Shown: positions 12,055 to 24,504 of the stretch, piece by piece
Position numbering within the stretch: position 1 is the stretch's first letter
Layout of the letters: each line of letters begins with the position of its first letter
Assembly (NCBI GenBank): GCA_019614645.1
Contig: JABWDB010000001.1
Location: 16,037,501-16,101,500 of the forward strand
Length of the DNA: 64,000 nucleotides
DNA from: Stratiolaelaps scimitus
Taxonomy: Eukaryota > Arthropoda > Arachnida > Mesostigmata > Laelapidae
Direction: 5' to 3'
Notes under the pieces: generated by a model
Told to the model about the DNA's origin: nothing
Seen by the model: the letters and a program-made list of their open reading frames with translations, nothing else
Database searches by the model: none
Program-made: the position numbers and the translations under genes

Positions 12055-13440
12055 GAAGGCAACTGTCTGGAATGAGTCCTTTGAAAAGTTCAATCGATCC
12101 CCATGTCATCGCTACAGGGATATATATAGGTGTGATGTCTAGAACAGCGAAATATGTACATTTTGTCCGCCACATGTTTTGAAGGTCTTTGACGCAGGCT
12201 GTAAAAGCAGTCTTATTTCTTTAAAACATTGGAGATGCCTTATTTTCATTATTAATAAATTTTCCAGGCTCACAGCGAACATTTAACATCCACGGACGTC
12301 CACTGAACGTCCATTTTCATTCTGTGAGCTGCGTTACTTCTATCTAATTAACGAAAATATGTGATTCATCGAGCTTCCCTGCTAGGTCATTTGAGACTCA
12401 TCGGTGAGTACAACAACGTCTAACTAACCAAGCTATTTTGTCAGCAGTAAGTGGAAATACTTTCGTATCACTGTGGTCACACGGCCTGAAAGGCGCATTA
12501 TATCCCCCCGTGCTGTACAGGAGTCGCATCCACTAAAACTCAAAGTCCTTATGCCCAAGGCCACCAGATCTATGTTTACATCTCTTCCACATGTGGGCTT
12601 GTCCAATAGGCCAATGCTGCGGTACGATGACGGTTTCAGAAATCGCAGTTTGTCTCGGATATGGTTAACATTGCCCTGACGTCACATAGGTCTGCTTTAG
12701 AATGCCCCGCTAAATCCAGCTTGGCCTACATGATACGTCCTTGGAGCAATGCTAAATACACAGCGGTGCCGAGAACTGGCATGGAGCAAAAAACTAACTT
12801 TGAAAATGTATCCATCGACAGAAGCCTGTACGCGTATCACAAACCTACTCGTTCCAGCTTAAGCGACTCAGCAGATGAATCTGCCGGCACCACTTTGAAC
12901 AATACCTTTGCTATGTTTGGGTAAGAGACATCACCAATTCTGTCAGATCAATAGCTGTGGCCTTCCTCATCTGCCATCGTAGGCATACTCCACCAAGTGT
13001 AACTCCAGAAGTGGCTCCTTCTGTTCTTCGAACGCCCGCGAGACGAGTGTCGGTTCGTGACTTCTTACTCTTCACTGCTCTCATCGCTGTGGCCGGATTC
13101 CCACCCCCCAAACTCGAACTTATATATACCGTCTCATATCATCGGGCTATAATGTACACAAATGGTGGGAAATTGAAACTATGCTAGAGCCTGTCTAGAT
13201 AGGTCTATGCCGCGCCGATGAATGTGTGTGTGTGTATCTTACAAAAGGAAAACATGTATCTATTCAAGTTTGTTTGAGTTTTTGTCAAAAACTGACAGAA
13301 GCATGTCAGTGCGAAGTGCCAGTACAAAACAATGTTGTTTTTTCATTCGGGGGGGATTTTGCCTGGCGCCAGGAGGAAGGTTCACTACCATTTTGTCTTT
13401 CTCTATAATTCTCCGTCATAATAATCATTGTACAGCTAAG

Positions 13441-14060
13441 CAGACTCCGCTGCAGGAGCCAACTGTGCACCATAAGCCGTGGAGGCGGCCGGGCAGGTTC
13501 GGTGATTTATTACGCGCGCAGGCAGCTAGCAAGCAAGCCGTTACAAGCAGCCGTAGCCGCAAAACAACAGTAACAACCATGACCGCCACAGCAATAGCAA
13601 CAACAACAACAACAGAACCATGGAGCGACTAACTCTCCACAAGCGCCTCCAGGGCACCGGCAGACAGACGGTGCGCGCGCTCACTCCCCTGTGAAATATG
13701 AACAATTCTATTGGTTCTATTTTGGGTTGAGATGCCAGTGCGGTTGCTTGTAGCTTCGGAGGCTGTGTATTTGTTCGTATGTTGGAGAAGAAAAAGAGAA
13801 GACTCGCAGATGCCGGCTGAAGCCTATCTCGGATGTTGGAAAGAGTAAAGTAGCTGGAAGAAGCTACGCGAACCGGGTCTGTGACGCACTGCTGAATTGA
13901 GTGAGATATGCGGTCGGCTCAATTGCTTATGGGGAACACTGTCCTCCCGTAGTTAGAAAAATGGATCCAGAGCCGTGCGGCGTATCAAACCATTATAGGT
14001 TTGTTGAAAGGAGGTAAGTTTCAAGCCAGAAGTTAGAAGGGTTCATGAAGGTAAGGAACA
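13441..14060. other. GC-moderate segment with (CAA)n tract
   Basis: A CAA/CAG-type tract lies at about 13562-13617 and a complementary TTG tract at about 14066-14117. The short start-exon candidate at 13961-14013 lies between them. Nothing else is supported. Confidence 0.4.
13961..14013 (+). CDS. Candidate first coding exon
   Basis: An ATG in a good context (AAAAATGG) opens 17 codons reading MDPEPCGVSNHYRFVER and runs into a strong donor (GGAG then GTAAGT), leaving two bases of the next codon (phase 2). A pyrimidine-rich acceptor-like site (gtcctcccgtag) lies just upstream near 13952, so the exon could also be internal with a 5' UTR part. Phase 2 would fit the open exon at 43570-43900, far downstream. 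No homology is claimed. Confidence 0.3.
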
Positions 14061-14871
14061 CGTCCTGTTGTTGTTGTTATTGTTTTTTGTTGCTGCTGTT
14101 CTTGTTGCTGTTGTTTACGTAAATACGTACTTTGGTGTTAAAATGGACAACTAAATACACTTAATATATACAAGTGTAACCGAGAAATTCAGAATTGCTA
14201 TTTCGATCATTCTGGTTCATTGAGGCTCCTGCATGACTGTCAGAGATCCATATGTCTATGATTCTATGAGCAATATACTCTCAGAGTACAATATATAGTT
14301 TCCAACGACTTTGAGAATGTAAATAGATCCTGTCGGGAATGCAAACATAGCATAAGATAAAAAAGTCACCAGAAATAAGAACTAAAAATAAAAACTATCA
14401 TAATCGGGAGTGCAGATGAAGACGTAATATATTTGAAGCTATTATTATTTTATACCTGATCTGTTAGGAACACTATTCATTCATCTGATATATTGTTTTT
14501 TACGACTGTTGTCAAGGTTAAATACTAAAGTTGGACGTGAAGTATGTAGGCGGTCAGAGCCGGGGCTTGGAGAGCATCGTCTTAGCCTGTCGCTATCGCC
14601 AGATGAAGGATGCTGGTTCTAGTCTTCCCGTAATATTCCTATTCCTTTGAATCACGGGACACAGTAATTATATTACATAGATAAAAAGGTTTAAATAAGT
14701 TCACGAGAATTTCGGTTTTTTCCTGCATTATGCACACCAGGGTTTAAAATATCTAGAAAACTACAATGCTCAAAGGCGGGATTTAATCGTATGTGGCGTT
14801 TCATAAATAAAAATGTATCCTATTTTGTTTTTATTCTTCATGTATGCTTATGTGATACAGACATAAATTAA
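14061..14871. other. AT-rich intergenic DNA
   Basis: It contains the TTG tract at 14066-14117 and a tRNA-like relic at 14552-14629. No coding segment is supported. Confidence 0.45.
14552..14629 (+). pseudogene. tRNA-like relic
   Basis: A GGTCAGAGCCGGGGCTTGG start, an AGAGCATCGTCTTAGCC stretch and a late B-box-like GGTTCTAGTCTTCC have the order and spacing of a tRNA or tRNA-derived SINE head. Stems are poor, so this is at most a fossil. Confidence 0.3.
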
Positions 14872-15127
14872 TGAAATACATTTACCATGTTATCAAAGTG
14901 AACTTCACATAGGAAGGCGCAGATCTGCACTAGCTGTTCGGTAGAGCCGAGGAACTGGTTTGTATTCTGTAGGAATGACGCAATCACGTAAACTGCTAAT
15001 GCTATATCCGATATATTAGCCCAGATCAAGATACCCAAGTATCGAGAAGAAAGAGGTATACTTCTCGGTGATGTGTTTATATTGTGGCACACGCTATTTT
15101 CGATAACGTAGTTCTCCTTGAACACTT
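14872..15127 (-). CDS. Candidate exon of a membrane protein
   Basis: On the minus strand this segment is fully open and ends at a donor (AACATG then GTAAATG) in phase 0. It reads SSRYLGILIWANISDIALA, then AVYVIASFLQ and EQLVQICAFLCEVHFDNM, that is, a long hydrophobic helix followed by an amphipathic stretch. If the exon begins after the AG at 15128 it starts with two bases, which fits the phase-1 end of the exon candidate at 17110-17202 (intron about 2 kb). The layout is reminiscent of chemoreceptor-like seven-helix genes, but I recognise no family motif. Confidence 0.35.
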
Positions 15128-15239
15128 AGTTTAGATGTGGGATATGTCGAAGTCGCTTGAGGTTGATAGTGTCGTACTTAGTCGGAAAATGGATGGAAAA
15201 TTAAATGCAAGTTGACTTGAGACATCGAATGGTTATCCG

Positions 15240-16260
15240 AAGAGATGCTCATGTTCGTTTATGGCTCCGTCTCTATGTGCGTGCATCAAATGTCCGTACA
15301 GCAATGTGTGGGGCCTTCGTGGCACAGGATGGCGGTGGCAGTAACAAAACTTGGTAAACTTGGCAACGTCACCGGCAGAGGAAGACTCTATCCGACAAGC
15401 TATCATCCTGGCCCGTCCCCCCATAAGCCAGCGATTCTGCCGAATAGTGGATGGCGCGGCGCAGAGCGGACGGCCGGGAGCAGGGGCAGAGTTTGCTGTC
15501 GAGCGTTCGGAAAGCAGCGGACACGACTTGGCAACTTGGTGCCCCACGAGGGGTAGTGTCCACTCGACGGTCGGCCCACCAGACGGGTCGGGCCACGCGA
15601 CTGTATTCCCACTTCTGACCGAAGTGGGGCTGCGGGTCTGAGAGGGAAAAGGGAAAACTAGGCCGATGCTTGGAGTAGGTTGAAGGGGAAGAAGGCCAGA
15701 GGGGCTGGGTGGAAGGCTCGGTCGTTAACTCTCTTGTTCCCATTGGGTTTAATTGTTATCGTGCTCGTGCTGGCAGGGCTGGCGCACCAGCGTCGAGGAG
15801 AGGGACAAGGCCTGGGCGGCAGGATAGGTTAGCGAATGTTGGGGCTCAGGAGAAGACGCGGCGACAGAGAGCCCAGTCTGTATTGGCGCGGCGGTGACCG
15901 TGTGTGCGTTTGATGGAACCTATGATGGGCGCCGGTGACGGTCAAGCTACTTGATGGGACTCCGTCGCTTCGAGCCGGCGTAAGCTTCGATGAGTTGCAG
16001 TTTGTACTGAGTTGCACTACGCGTGAGCTGCTGGACGGCCCTGGCGACAGCGGCAGGCGGGCAGACAGACAGGAGCGGGGAGCAAGGAGCGAGGAAGTGG
16101 CACGCTTTGGCCGAGTGATTCGACGAGAGAACTGGACGCTCTCAGGGCTGGGTTTCATTGTATCCTCCCTCCCGTTGTCCCATCGCATTGGATGAGGGTG
16201 ATGTCATATGCAGGTGTGCGCTCAAGCCCGATAGCACTGGCGAGAGATAGAGGGAGCGAG
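15240..16260. other. GC-rich island, no gene supported
   Basis: Open frames overlap on both strands (up to about 124 codons) and give low-complexity Arg/Ser/Pro products. No splice-bounded exon was found. Confidence 0.5.
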
Positions 16261-16929
16261 TAGCCAAAAGTTATGACTGACGAACTCAGGTCAAATTAAC
16301 CAGAACGTTTTCTGTGTTCACTCCCGCGCCACACACACACATAGACACATACACAAACAAACATATGGAGGCAGAGATGGAAGGGAGGAATCTGCAGAGA
16401 ATGAATATCTTCATGAGAGTCATGCTTTGGAAACGCGAATTCGACATTCCTGATTCAATCTTTGTATTTAGCTGTTTTGATCTATTTATTGATTGATTGA
16501 TTTATTTTGTTTAGATAGCAGTTTCCTGCTAAAATTGTCAGAGTTGGGGAAGGTGAGGTGATTGTCTGAATCTGCCTTTTTTTTTGCTGAATTTGCCTGT
16601 ATGTCTTTACAATGCCAGTCTGATATACGCACGCTTCGAGCACAGAAACTCCTTGAATCATCAATATGGGTTACTTTTACAACTATCGTATCATAAGTTA
16701 GAACAATGTCTAGTATCTACATGAGACGTAACAGTAGCGCCTATCCTTTATTCAGGATGGGAGAGGACACGTAGTTATTATTAGATATAGCCCAATGCTT
16801 AATTATACAATGCATATGTAAATATATAGCCTTGCAAATGATAAACTTCTTCTGTTTGATTTCTTCGTGTATTTTCAACCCCTGATTGACCCTCAGTCTT
16901 ATCTTCCTCAAGGTGACTTCAAATCTCCG

Positions 16930-17003
16930 GAGACGACTTAGGGACCGAACTTCTGATCTTCAGATACATGACAGTACTACTGCTACCGTACGAACAGCGA
17001 ACG
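16930..17003 (-). pseudogene. tRNA-like relic (Phe-like anticodon arm)
   Basis: The minus strand has GTAGCAGTAGTA (A-box-like), an anticodon-arm-like ATCTGAAGATCAG and a B-box-like AGTTCGGTCCC. The CTGAAGA loop resembles tRNA-Phe. The acceptor stem is absent and the variable region is short, so I take it as a relic or SINE head. Confidence 0.3.
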
Positions 17004-17109
17004 TTATCTAGATCCAGTGTTTCTCAGTGTAATGATAGTCCTACGAATTAGCTGAAAACTCACCGCCCCTCGCCTTGTACTCACAAATCTAAAGATAAGT
17101 CAACCTTAC

Positions 17110-17202
17110 CTGTTGTCCCTCCGTACCTTCGATTGCGTTTGCGGTCTCGTGTATGCGCGGACGGGATCAATTGTAAATGCGATTCAAAGCATGAAAACGA
17201 CA
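17110..17202 (-). CDS. Candidate 93-nt internal exon
   Basis: Bounded on the minus strand by an acceptor (gattttcag, exon start 17202) and a strong donor (CAACAG then GTAAGG, exon end 17110). Only one frame is open through it, giving SFSCFESHLQLIPSAHTRD and then RKRNRRYGGTT. It takes in two bases and leaves one (phase 1). The next open segment at 14872-15127 can accept that phase. The product is basic and has no motif I know. Confidence 0.35.
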
Positions 17203-17740
17203 CTGAAAATCGTAATTGGCCATCAACACTCGAATAGGCAAACAATGAAATTAGGAGGCACAAGTGCGATATGCTTGTCCCCTTCCCCTAGTATTTTATG
17301 TGAGTGACCGGTGTGAAATTGTAATTATGATGCTTGTTTGGTTCTCTTGTTTTATCTACTTGCTGTTCGAATGGGAGATGTAACACACATTGTTGAATTG
17401 TAAAGTTGGCCCCGTAGCGAAAACGTTCGCCGATTCTTTGACGGCACTACGCTATGGTTATGTACACTATTTAGTTAGGTAAGTCAGTAAAATTTCGCGA
17501 GGTGCTTTGGATGGTTGAGTCTCTGGTTGTATAGATCCGACTGGATACCGCAAGTTAAAGGCCTGTGTTGTGACACATCACTGTGAAATAAAGAGTGTTC
17601 TCGTATTGCAATTCAAGGAGTGGTCACAACCAGGCGGGTGACTAATCCTGTTGAACAAAAATCAGCGCTAAGTGGAAAGCCAAGTATTATACATGAGATA
17701 GTATAAAAAAAACACCGTCGTGCGTGATAGAAGACCACGG

Positions 17741-17763
17741 TATATATATATATATATATATAT
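17741..17763. repeat. (TA)n microsatellite
   Basis: About 23 bp of TA repeat. Confidence 0.9.
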
Positions 17764-18624
17764 TTATTATGTTTGGAGGGCATGCAGCAATGTGAGATAT
17801 CATGCGCAAACACATATGTGTTAAGCGGACTACCTCGCGTCCGCGTCACCCGCATCAACAGGGAAGTGTGATGAGTCCCAGCTGTCAGTTTGGGTTTCTC
17901 TTGACTTCCTCATTTCTGACGTTCACGACGAGTGCTCGGAGCTGCTTGGTCGTTGGCTGATGTTAGGCTGAAGTGTGAAGACTATACAACTACCTGTGCT
18001 ACTACTGCTATCAAGGCTACCTTGGCGAGCTGCGCAGCAGCTATAGCGGCAGCGGCACACGGCGAGCCAATCTTCCTTCTTTCACGGACCAGCCGAGCGT
18101 GAAGCCACGAAGGATGAAGATCCATCTGAAGCCATCTGATCTGACCACCGGCAGGGCATAGACGCGTAACAGGCAGCGCCGAGCAGAGCGGAGAGGAAGC
18201 GCTGCAGAGGAAGCAGCAACGTGGTTGCTGTTGTGGCGGCTGATGTTCGTGTGGGAGCCTGTGTATAGGTCGGCGGATGGATGTATGTGTGTCTGTGAAC
18301 TATATGAGACACTATCAGAATAAGCCATCGTAGATACGGGCCAGCCACGATGAACAAGAAGCCAACTCAGTGTCACTCGATGGCCGCTGCCGCCGCTTCG
18401 TGTAAACCAACTGAGCGCGACTCGTTCTGCGCCAGCTACAGCCCACAGCTCATATCTTCATAGCTGGTTGTGTTCGTTGTGCCGAACTTCGAGGCTTGGA
18501 GTATTTCGCCTCCCGTTCTCATCCGCGCTATCTTTCTCTCTCGCTTTCTCTCTCTCTCTCTGTCTCGCTCTCACGATTGAACGGGAGCGTGTGGATTGGG
18601 TAGAGTAAGGCAGGATAGGATGCT

Positions 18625-18671
18625 AGTAGCGCTGGTGCCTATCCTATCCTGGATATAGGACAGGCGCTACT
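18625..18671. repeat. Imperfect 47-nt hairpin
   Basis: AGTAGCGC (18625-18632) pairs with GCGCTACT (18664-18671), and inside it TCCTAT pairs with ATAGGA around a 7-nt loop, with an asymmetric internal loop between the two stems. Confidence 0.5.
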
Positions 18672-21600
18672 GTTACTGGACTCTACTAGCTGTTGAGTCA
18701 CCTGTGGGTGCGAGCGCAAATGCAGCTCACGTCATTTGGCATGCATTGCACGCAGCCTTAAGGAGGTAGGACGACAGGAGAGGTGGAGGACCAAGTTGCC
18801 CAGTCGACTCCCCATTGGGGATCTCGGGAAGGCAGCATACGAGCGGGCTTGGAACGGGCTGGGGCAGAACATGAAGAGTGGATGGAGAGGGAGGCACACA
18901 TAGTGTGTGAGTGTGCGTGTGTGGCTGTGTGTAAGACTGTGGACGGGGTACTTCTCGTACTCGCGGAGACTCGGCCACCAGTCTGCCGTCTGAGCAGAGA
19001 AAAGCAGCTAAGCGTGGCCACCTCAACTCTTTTCACGCTCAGGTGGACAACACCCACCCACACGGTCCTGCTACGGCGGCAGTGGTCCGGCCGGGTCTCG
19101 AGCCGGCGGAACGCATAGACCCGGGAAGTGCAAGAGGAGCTAGCGTGGCGGCGGTATGGAAGAGGAGGACACCTGAGAACAGGCAGTATGCCCTTGCCCA
19201 TAGACGGACTGAGTCCTCTTAACCGAACGACAGAAAACCTGCTACCAGGGCTGAACGGCAGACGGCGGCTGTGGGGGGCAGTAGACTGGCTTGTTATTTC
19301 CATGCGAAGAAGGAGGGAAGGACGGCAGGCGGAAGCGAAGGAGAAGCGACACTACTCGGCCACCAGCTGTGAGGGCGGTCAAGGAGTATGGGAACTGAAC
19401 TGTTGTCCTTGCTGCAGCGCTACAGGTGTAGTCAAGCCTAAGAACGAAAAAGGTCACGGGGCAGATTTCTATAGTCTAGCTTGACCTCAGTGAGTTCTGA
19501 CGTGGCAGGTCTTGCGACTCGCTAGGCGAGTAAACGAGAGCAAAAGGTTACGCAGTGGCGTGTGACATATAGATATATTCTATATTATACATATGTATAT
19601 GTATGTGTTCCTTACATATGAGGCTGCTTTCACTGGGAGACGATGAAGTCGTATACTCTTACCATACCATAATATATATTTTATATAGGGAGAAAGAGAG
19701 AGAGAGCATCCACCTAGGGCTCCTTAAGGAAAAGCTGTCTCTGATTTCTTTTTGCACTTTTACTTGAAGCTGCGAATGCATTTGATGCTCTCCTCTTCCT
19801 AGTGCCCTGGGAGACACCAGCTTAAACTTCGGGTCTCGGTGGTGAATTGCTTCTGGCCACCCCGTGGCGCAGTAAAGGTCGAGGGACGCGGATTGTGAAG
19901 AGAGACGCGCGCGCAACCTAAATGGGCGGTGGCGTGAGTGAAGCTGCTTTGCCCTCCGGGAGCGACCTAATCGAGTTGGTAGCGTGCAACTCCGTTTACT
20001 TGTGTTTGTGAAGAGGACCGTGGAAGATAAACACAAGTGGCGCTTAAGTTGATGTTGTCATGTCATTGGCAGGAGGGGTCGATAGGCCGGACGGGTTGAC
20101 CAGCAGGGTATATTGGCTGAGTAGTGAGCGTGTCTTAGAATAACTCTAATTGCTCGATTTGCCATGTGTCCCTTTCTTTCTATCTCTTATTCTCTACATT
20201 GTAGGCTTCCCGAGTTCAGGACCCTCGAGAACAAACTTGTTAGGAGTTAGCGCCCAACCTCCTTGCCCCAATTGGACATCTCCTCTCCCCTGATCTAAAC
20301 GTACGCGGATCTGTTGTCAAGGGCCGAAACACTCATCACACTCATTGCTCGAGTGACGCCAACAGACGACGAAACGACTCCAAATTGACTCTTGAATTGG
20401 CCAATTTTCTATAGTGCTGGGCCTCCGCGCGTATCGTCAATAGGTGGGAAAGTTGGGGGCTCCAGTCGCATGCCCTCAATACCGAGAATGACCACCGGTT
20501 CAGCAGCCCAACATGCAAGTCAAATAAATCGTTGCTTTGCCAATCACTTGCATCGCTGCTCGAGTCGGGCACAGGAAGAGCAGACGCGACAGCAACAGTA
20601 GACATAACACCAATCATAGACTGTTCTGGGCGTAGCATGCCTATAAATGTGCTCTGCTACAACGCGATTATGCATTATAATGTAGCATACCATGTATCTC
20701 AGCTTTTAGGTAGATACCCATTGTACCTCCAAATTGGTTTCTCTGTCGACCAAACAGCGACCCGGTGCTCATTGAACAAGCAAGGACTTATAGCAGGACT
20801 GTACGGTAGGGAATGAAATTGCGCAGACGCTGCCACTAGAACTGCCGCCGTAGAAAGTAGCTGCAGCAGTGAGTGGTGGCACCGAATAGGATCGTGACTG
20901 GTCCTGCTTTGCTTATTCCTCTCATCTCTCTCTCTCTTTTTCTCTTGTTTTCCCTCTGTCCCTCGCCAGTGGGAGTACAATGGCAAGGAGCGGCCAGCTC
21001 ACTGTACGCCCCGTGCATATTCTATTAGGGAACAGAGCTGAGGCCATTGAGCCTGCTGCAACTGCGATCGTCTTCGTGCCGCTCCTGTTATAGTGGGAGA
21101 TGGAACCACCACAGCGGTGCGGTGGAGGTGATATCCTGAGGAGTGCGCGTTGGCGGCAGCACAGGGTCGAGACGCCTCAGTCCTGTCTCCTTCGTAAGGA
21201 GGACTGCACGCCATGCTGAGGCAGGTTAGGATCTTGGGAGTTTGGGAAGCAACCGTCTAAGAGTCCCGATGTTAGCGGTCTAGCAAGGTGGGATCGCTAT
21301 GTAGGGGCACATTTTGGGGCTAGCGGGTGCGAGCAGGAGGCTGCCCGCCTGCCGCTCGGCTGGTTCCCTCCAATCAAGGAATCAGCGGTCGTGTTTTGCA
21401 TTCGGAGCATCCACCTACTTCTTCGTCGTCGTGGTCCGTCCCTTTCGAGGCAGTGAAGAAGCGTCACGCGTAACGCAAGAAACAACGGCCAAGAAGAAAA
21501 CACTAGAGACCAACGGCCAAGAACCAAGAACGCAATGCCGACGAGGGCGAAGATCGTCGAACACTAACACAGCCGAACTGCGACAGACGAAACGCAGAAA

Positions 21601-23643
21601 GAAGCCTCCGTTGTACGGGGCCAGAGGGGTGACGAAGAGTCGGGGCCGGGTGTGGAGTTTAGAGAGAAAACGCGAGGGAATGTGAAGAACCCGAAGCGAG
21701 AGAGAGAGAGGGAGAGGGTAGGGAGATACGCCGCTGGAGGAGGCGGAGAACTACGAGGGGGTGGAAACGGACGAAGCAAAGGTGTCATCGAATTTCCAAA
21801 AAGCAGCCTATGGGATGTAGAGTATAGGATGGGATGAGAATAGTGGAGGTTGCGGGCTTGAAGGTTGTGGGCAACGGAAGCCGAGGAGATGGCGCAGCCG
21901 ACCCGGGGCTGGCTGTCGTGGGGTAGCGGGCCTGGGGTCAGGAGGTGCAGAGCCTTCCTCTCTTGTGAGATGAAGACGTGACCTGGACAGCGAAACAAGC
22001 TTACGGCAGCTGCAGCATCGGCGACTATGATGCCGCTCCGCCTGCCGACTACGACGCGGCGGAGCCACATGAACGAAGCGAAGACGGGATGCGGCGCTCG
22101 GTCCGTGCGGCCCGGCAGCGCAACGTGGTTTGGGCTGGGCGCCGCCACGCGACGAAAGCCACGCAGCACACCAGGGCAAACAGGAGCAGCAGCAGCATCA
22201 CCACTTTATCGCTTCAGCTACCGTCCTGCTGCCGCACGGTGGAAGTGCTAGAAGGATCCCAAGGCAGCAGCAGCAAGTCGGGCGTGTGTTACGGGGCCGC
22301 CATAGCCTCAAGGAGTGGCAGCACCCTATACTCCTGTCTCTATCTCTCTTTCTCCAGTCGTAGTATAGGCGCTCATCATCTGAGTAAACGACGAAAAAAG
22401 ACGGGGTATGACAAAGAGAGAGAGAAAGAGAGGGGACGGAATGCGATCGCATCAAACCGCGTAACCGCTAGCACCACGGAAAGCAGAAGAAAAAGCCGTT
22501 CGCAAGCTCAAATCGAATCTGACAGTAGTCGCGTTACCGTCGAGCCCACTCGCCCGATGTGGCCCGCATGGTACAACGCTAGCAAAACAAACGGATTGAC
22601 GCTGAGAAGTGGATAGAATGAATGCGTGGGAAAAATAGAGAGGGCAGAGGGAGAGACACTGTACCAGTGGTTTGCTACAGTGCCATCCTGTATGGCGGCA
22701 TGTGTACATGTGTTGATGGAGGTGGTGCCCCGATACGTACGGAGATTCTACGTACTGTACGAGGTTGTCTTATAGAGAAATCTCTGTTTTATTTAACATC
22801 TTTCTGTTCCTCAGCTGAGACTAACTCGAAGATGTTTATTGTACCACACCACACACATACCCCCAGATATAGCCGTGCCTTTCATTTTCTTTGCTTAGGC
22901 TAAAGCTTATAGTTTACGGCAAAGCTTTTGGCCCTTTTTTGGCTGGGGGTGTATGTCAGTGTATGTGCTGGTGACGTACTGCTAATATAATGTATATGTC
23001 ATTTAATGATACTCTAGCTATTCGGTAAACTAAATGTCACATCAATGTTTATCTCTACAGCGTAGTTTAACTGTTAAGGCTCATGAGCAAATCACATTAC
23101 CAAGAAATACTTTACGAATAGATCCAATTTATTTTGACACATGTTACCTCGTATGGCTGCCATCCGTTATCTAACAACAGCTGCAACTCAACGGGCATCT
23201 TATGTACTCTTTTCACCGTTATCAGAGCGGGACTTACAGCTCGGTGGCACAGTAACGCAATAACGCAGATATCCCAACGCACAGGCTCCCAAGCGAGGCC
23301 TAACAAGCAACCAGTGTCTCTCTCTATCTCCCGCTCTTGTCTCCCCATCTTCGCGCAATGCCGAACAGGCGAGCCAACTTGTGTTGTTGAAGTCATCAGT
23401 GCGTAGTCAGCACGGCAACAGTGGCGGCCGCGTTGGCGGCAGCAGGTGCACCTTTGTAGTGCCTTTGTCGTTCTTCTCTCTGCCTGCCCGTGTGCGTCCA
23501 TCTCTGAGTCTGTGGGTGTGCGCGTTCTTCATGTCCTCAAGTGACTTTACACCTTTCATACATTCAGACTCCAGTCTCTCTCTCTTCCTCGCCAGCCCGC
23601 CTCGCTCTGTCACTCACTTACTCGTTTATTCATTCAGCTCAAC

Positions 23644-23656
23644 CAGAGGAACAATG
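23644..23656 (+). CDS. Candidate start codon followed by donor
   Basis: After a 5'-UTR-like pyrimidine-rich stretch, AACAATGCG opens four codons (MRSQ) and meets CCAAG then GTAAGCAG. The end is phase 1. Such short start exons exist but this is weak evidence by itself. Confidence 0.15.
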
Positions 23657-24481
23657 CGAAGCCAAGGTAAGCAGAGTGTCCTCTCTCTCTCTATCATCGG
23701 CGAGGTGGTAGCCTCACGCTGGTTGAACTGGCTTGTTTCGACGCTCCGAACAGTTGAACCTCCTCTAATACACACACACACACACATCGTCGCCTGGAAC
23801 TCCCAGCAGTCGGTCACCCGCGTCAATGCTCCTGTGTCGGTGGTTCAGAAGGATCGATCGTGTGCTCCGGGCCTCTATCCGTCAGTCAGTCGACTTGTAT
23901 GTGTGTCTATCTGTAGAGTGAGCAGGGAAGCCCCAGCAGCTATCTATATATTTGATGGCGTGCACACTACAGATTACAGAGAACTGCGGTTGGGATGGGG
24001 CGGGGGGCTGGCTATGAAATAAGATGAGGGGTGCCCGGAGGGAGGAGCCATGTGTGAGGCAAGTGCTTGCTGGACTAGGCAACGAGGCTCACAAGTTGAG
24101 ATGAGACAGCGACGATCCACTTCAGCAAGGGAGGGGAGCGCTGCTTTAGAAGCACAACTCGGGCACTCGGGACTGGAGTGGGTGGAAGGAGGAATTTAAG
24201 AGGGGACTCGGGCAAGGAAGAGCTGGGTTTGTAGTCAGTCGCTGTAGACGCTGCTGCAGGCGATGCCGATGGTCTGAGGTGGGGTGAAACTACGACAGAC
24301 AGCCAGACAGACAGATAGAGAGTAGGGCAAAGTAGAGATACAAGAAGAGCAAGCATCACATCACGATGCGACGCGCAGGGGTACCGGCCCGGACTGGGCC
24401 ACGGGCTGCTTGTGACGACGGATGCTGCATTCGTGGACGCTGCATTTGTAGGCAGGCCGGTTGGTCGGTCGGTGGGTTGGA

Positions 24482-24504
24482 TGCATTGCATGCCATGCAA
24501 TGCA
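24482..24504. repeat. 23-nt near-perfect palindrome
   Basis: TGCATTGCATG and CATGCAATGCA are exact reverse complements around one central C. ATGCAA units continue to its right, and a second small inverted repeat (AAGTGGT/ACCACTT) follows within 40 bp. Confidence 0.8.

Larger units (their letters stand above)
10371..13440. other. AT-rich valley, mostly featureless
   Basis: Apart from a tRNA-like relic at 11961-12033 and a 15-bp tandem duplication beside it, I see nothing firm. Between about 12470 and 13110 open frames on both strands suggest an old unrecognised coding relic, but stops and frame changes prevent a call. Confidence 0.4.
16261..17880. other. AT-rich valley with one exon candidate
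   Basis: It contains the minus exon candidate at 17110-17202, a tRNA-like relic at 16930-17003, a short (ATTG)n run near 16486 and (TA)n at 17741-17763. A strong plus donor (TTAG then GTAAGTC) near 17479 follows an open stretch, but its upstream edge is unclear. Confidence 0.4.
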
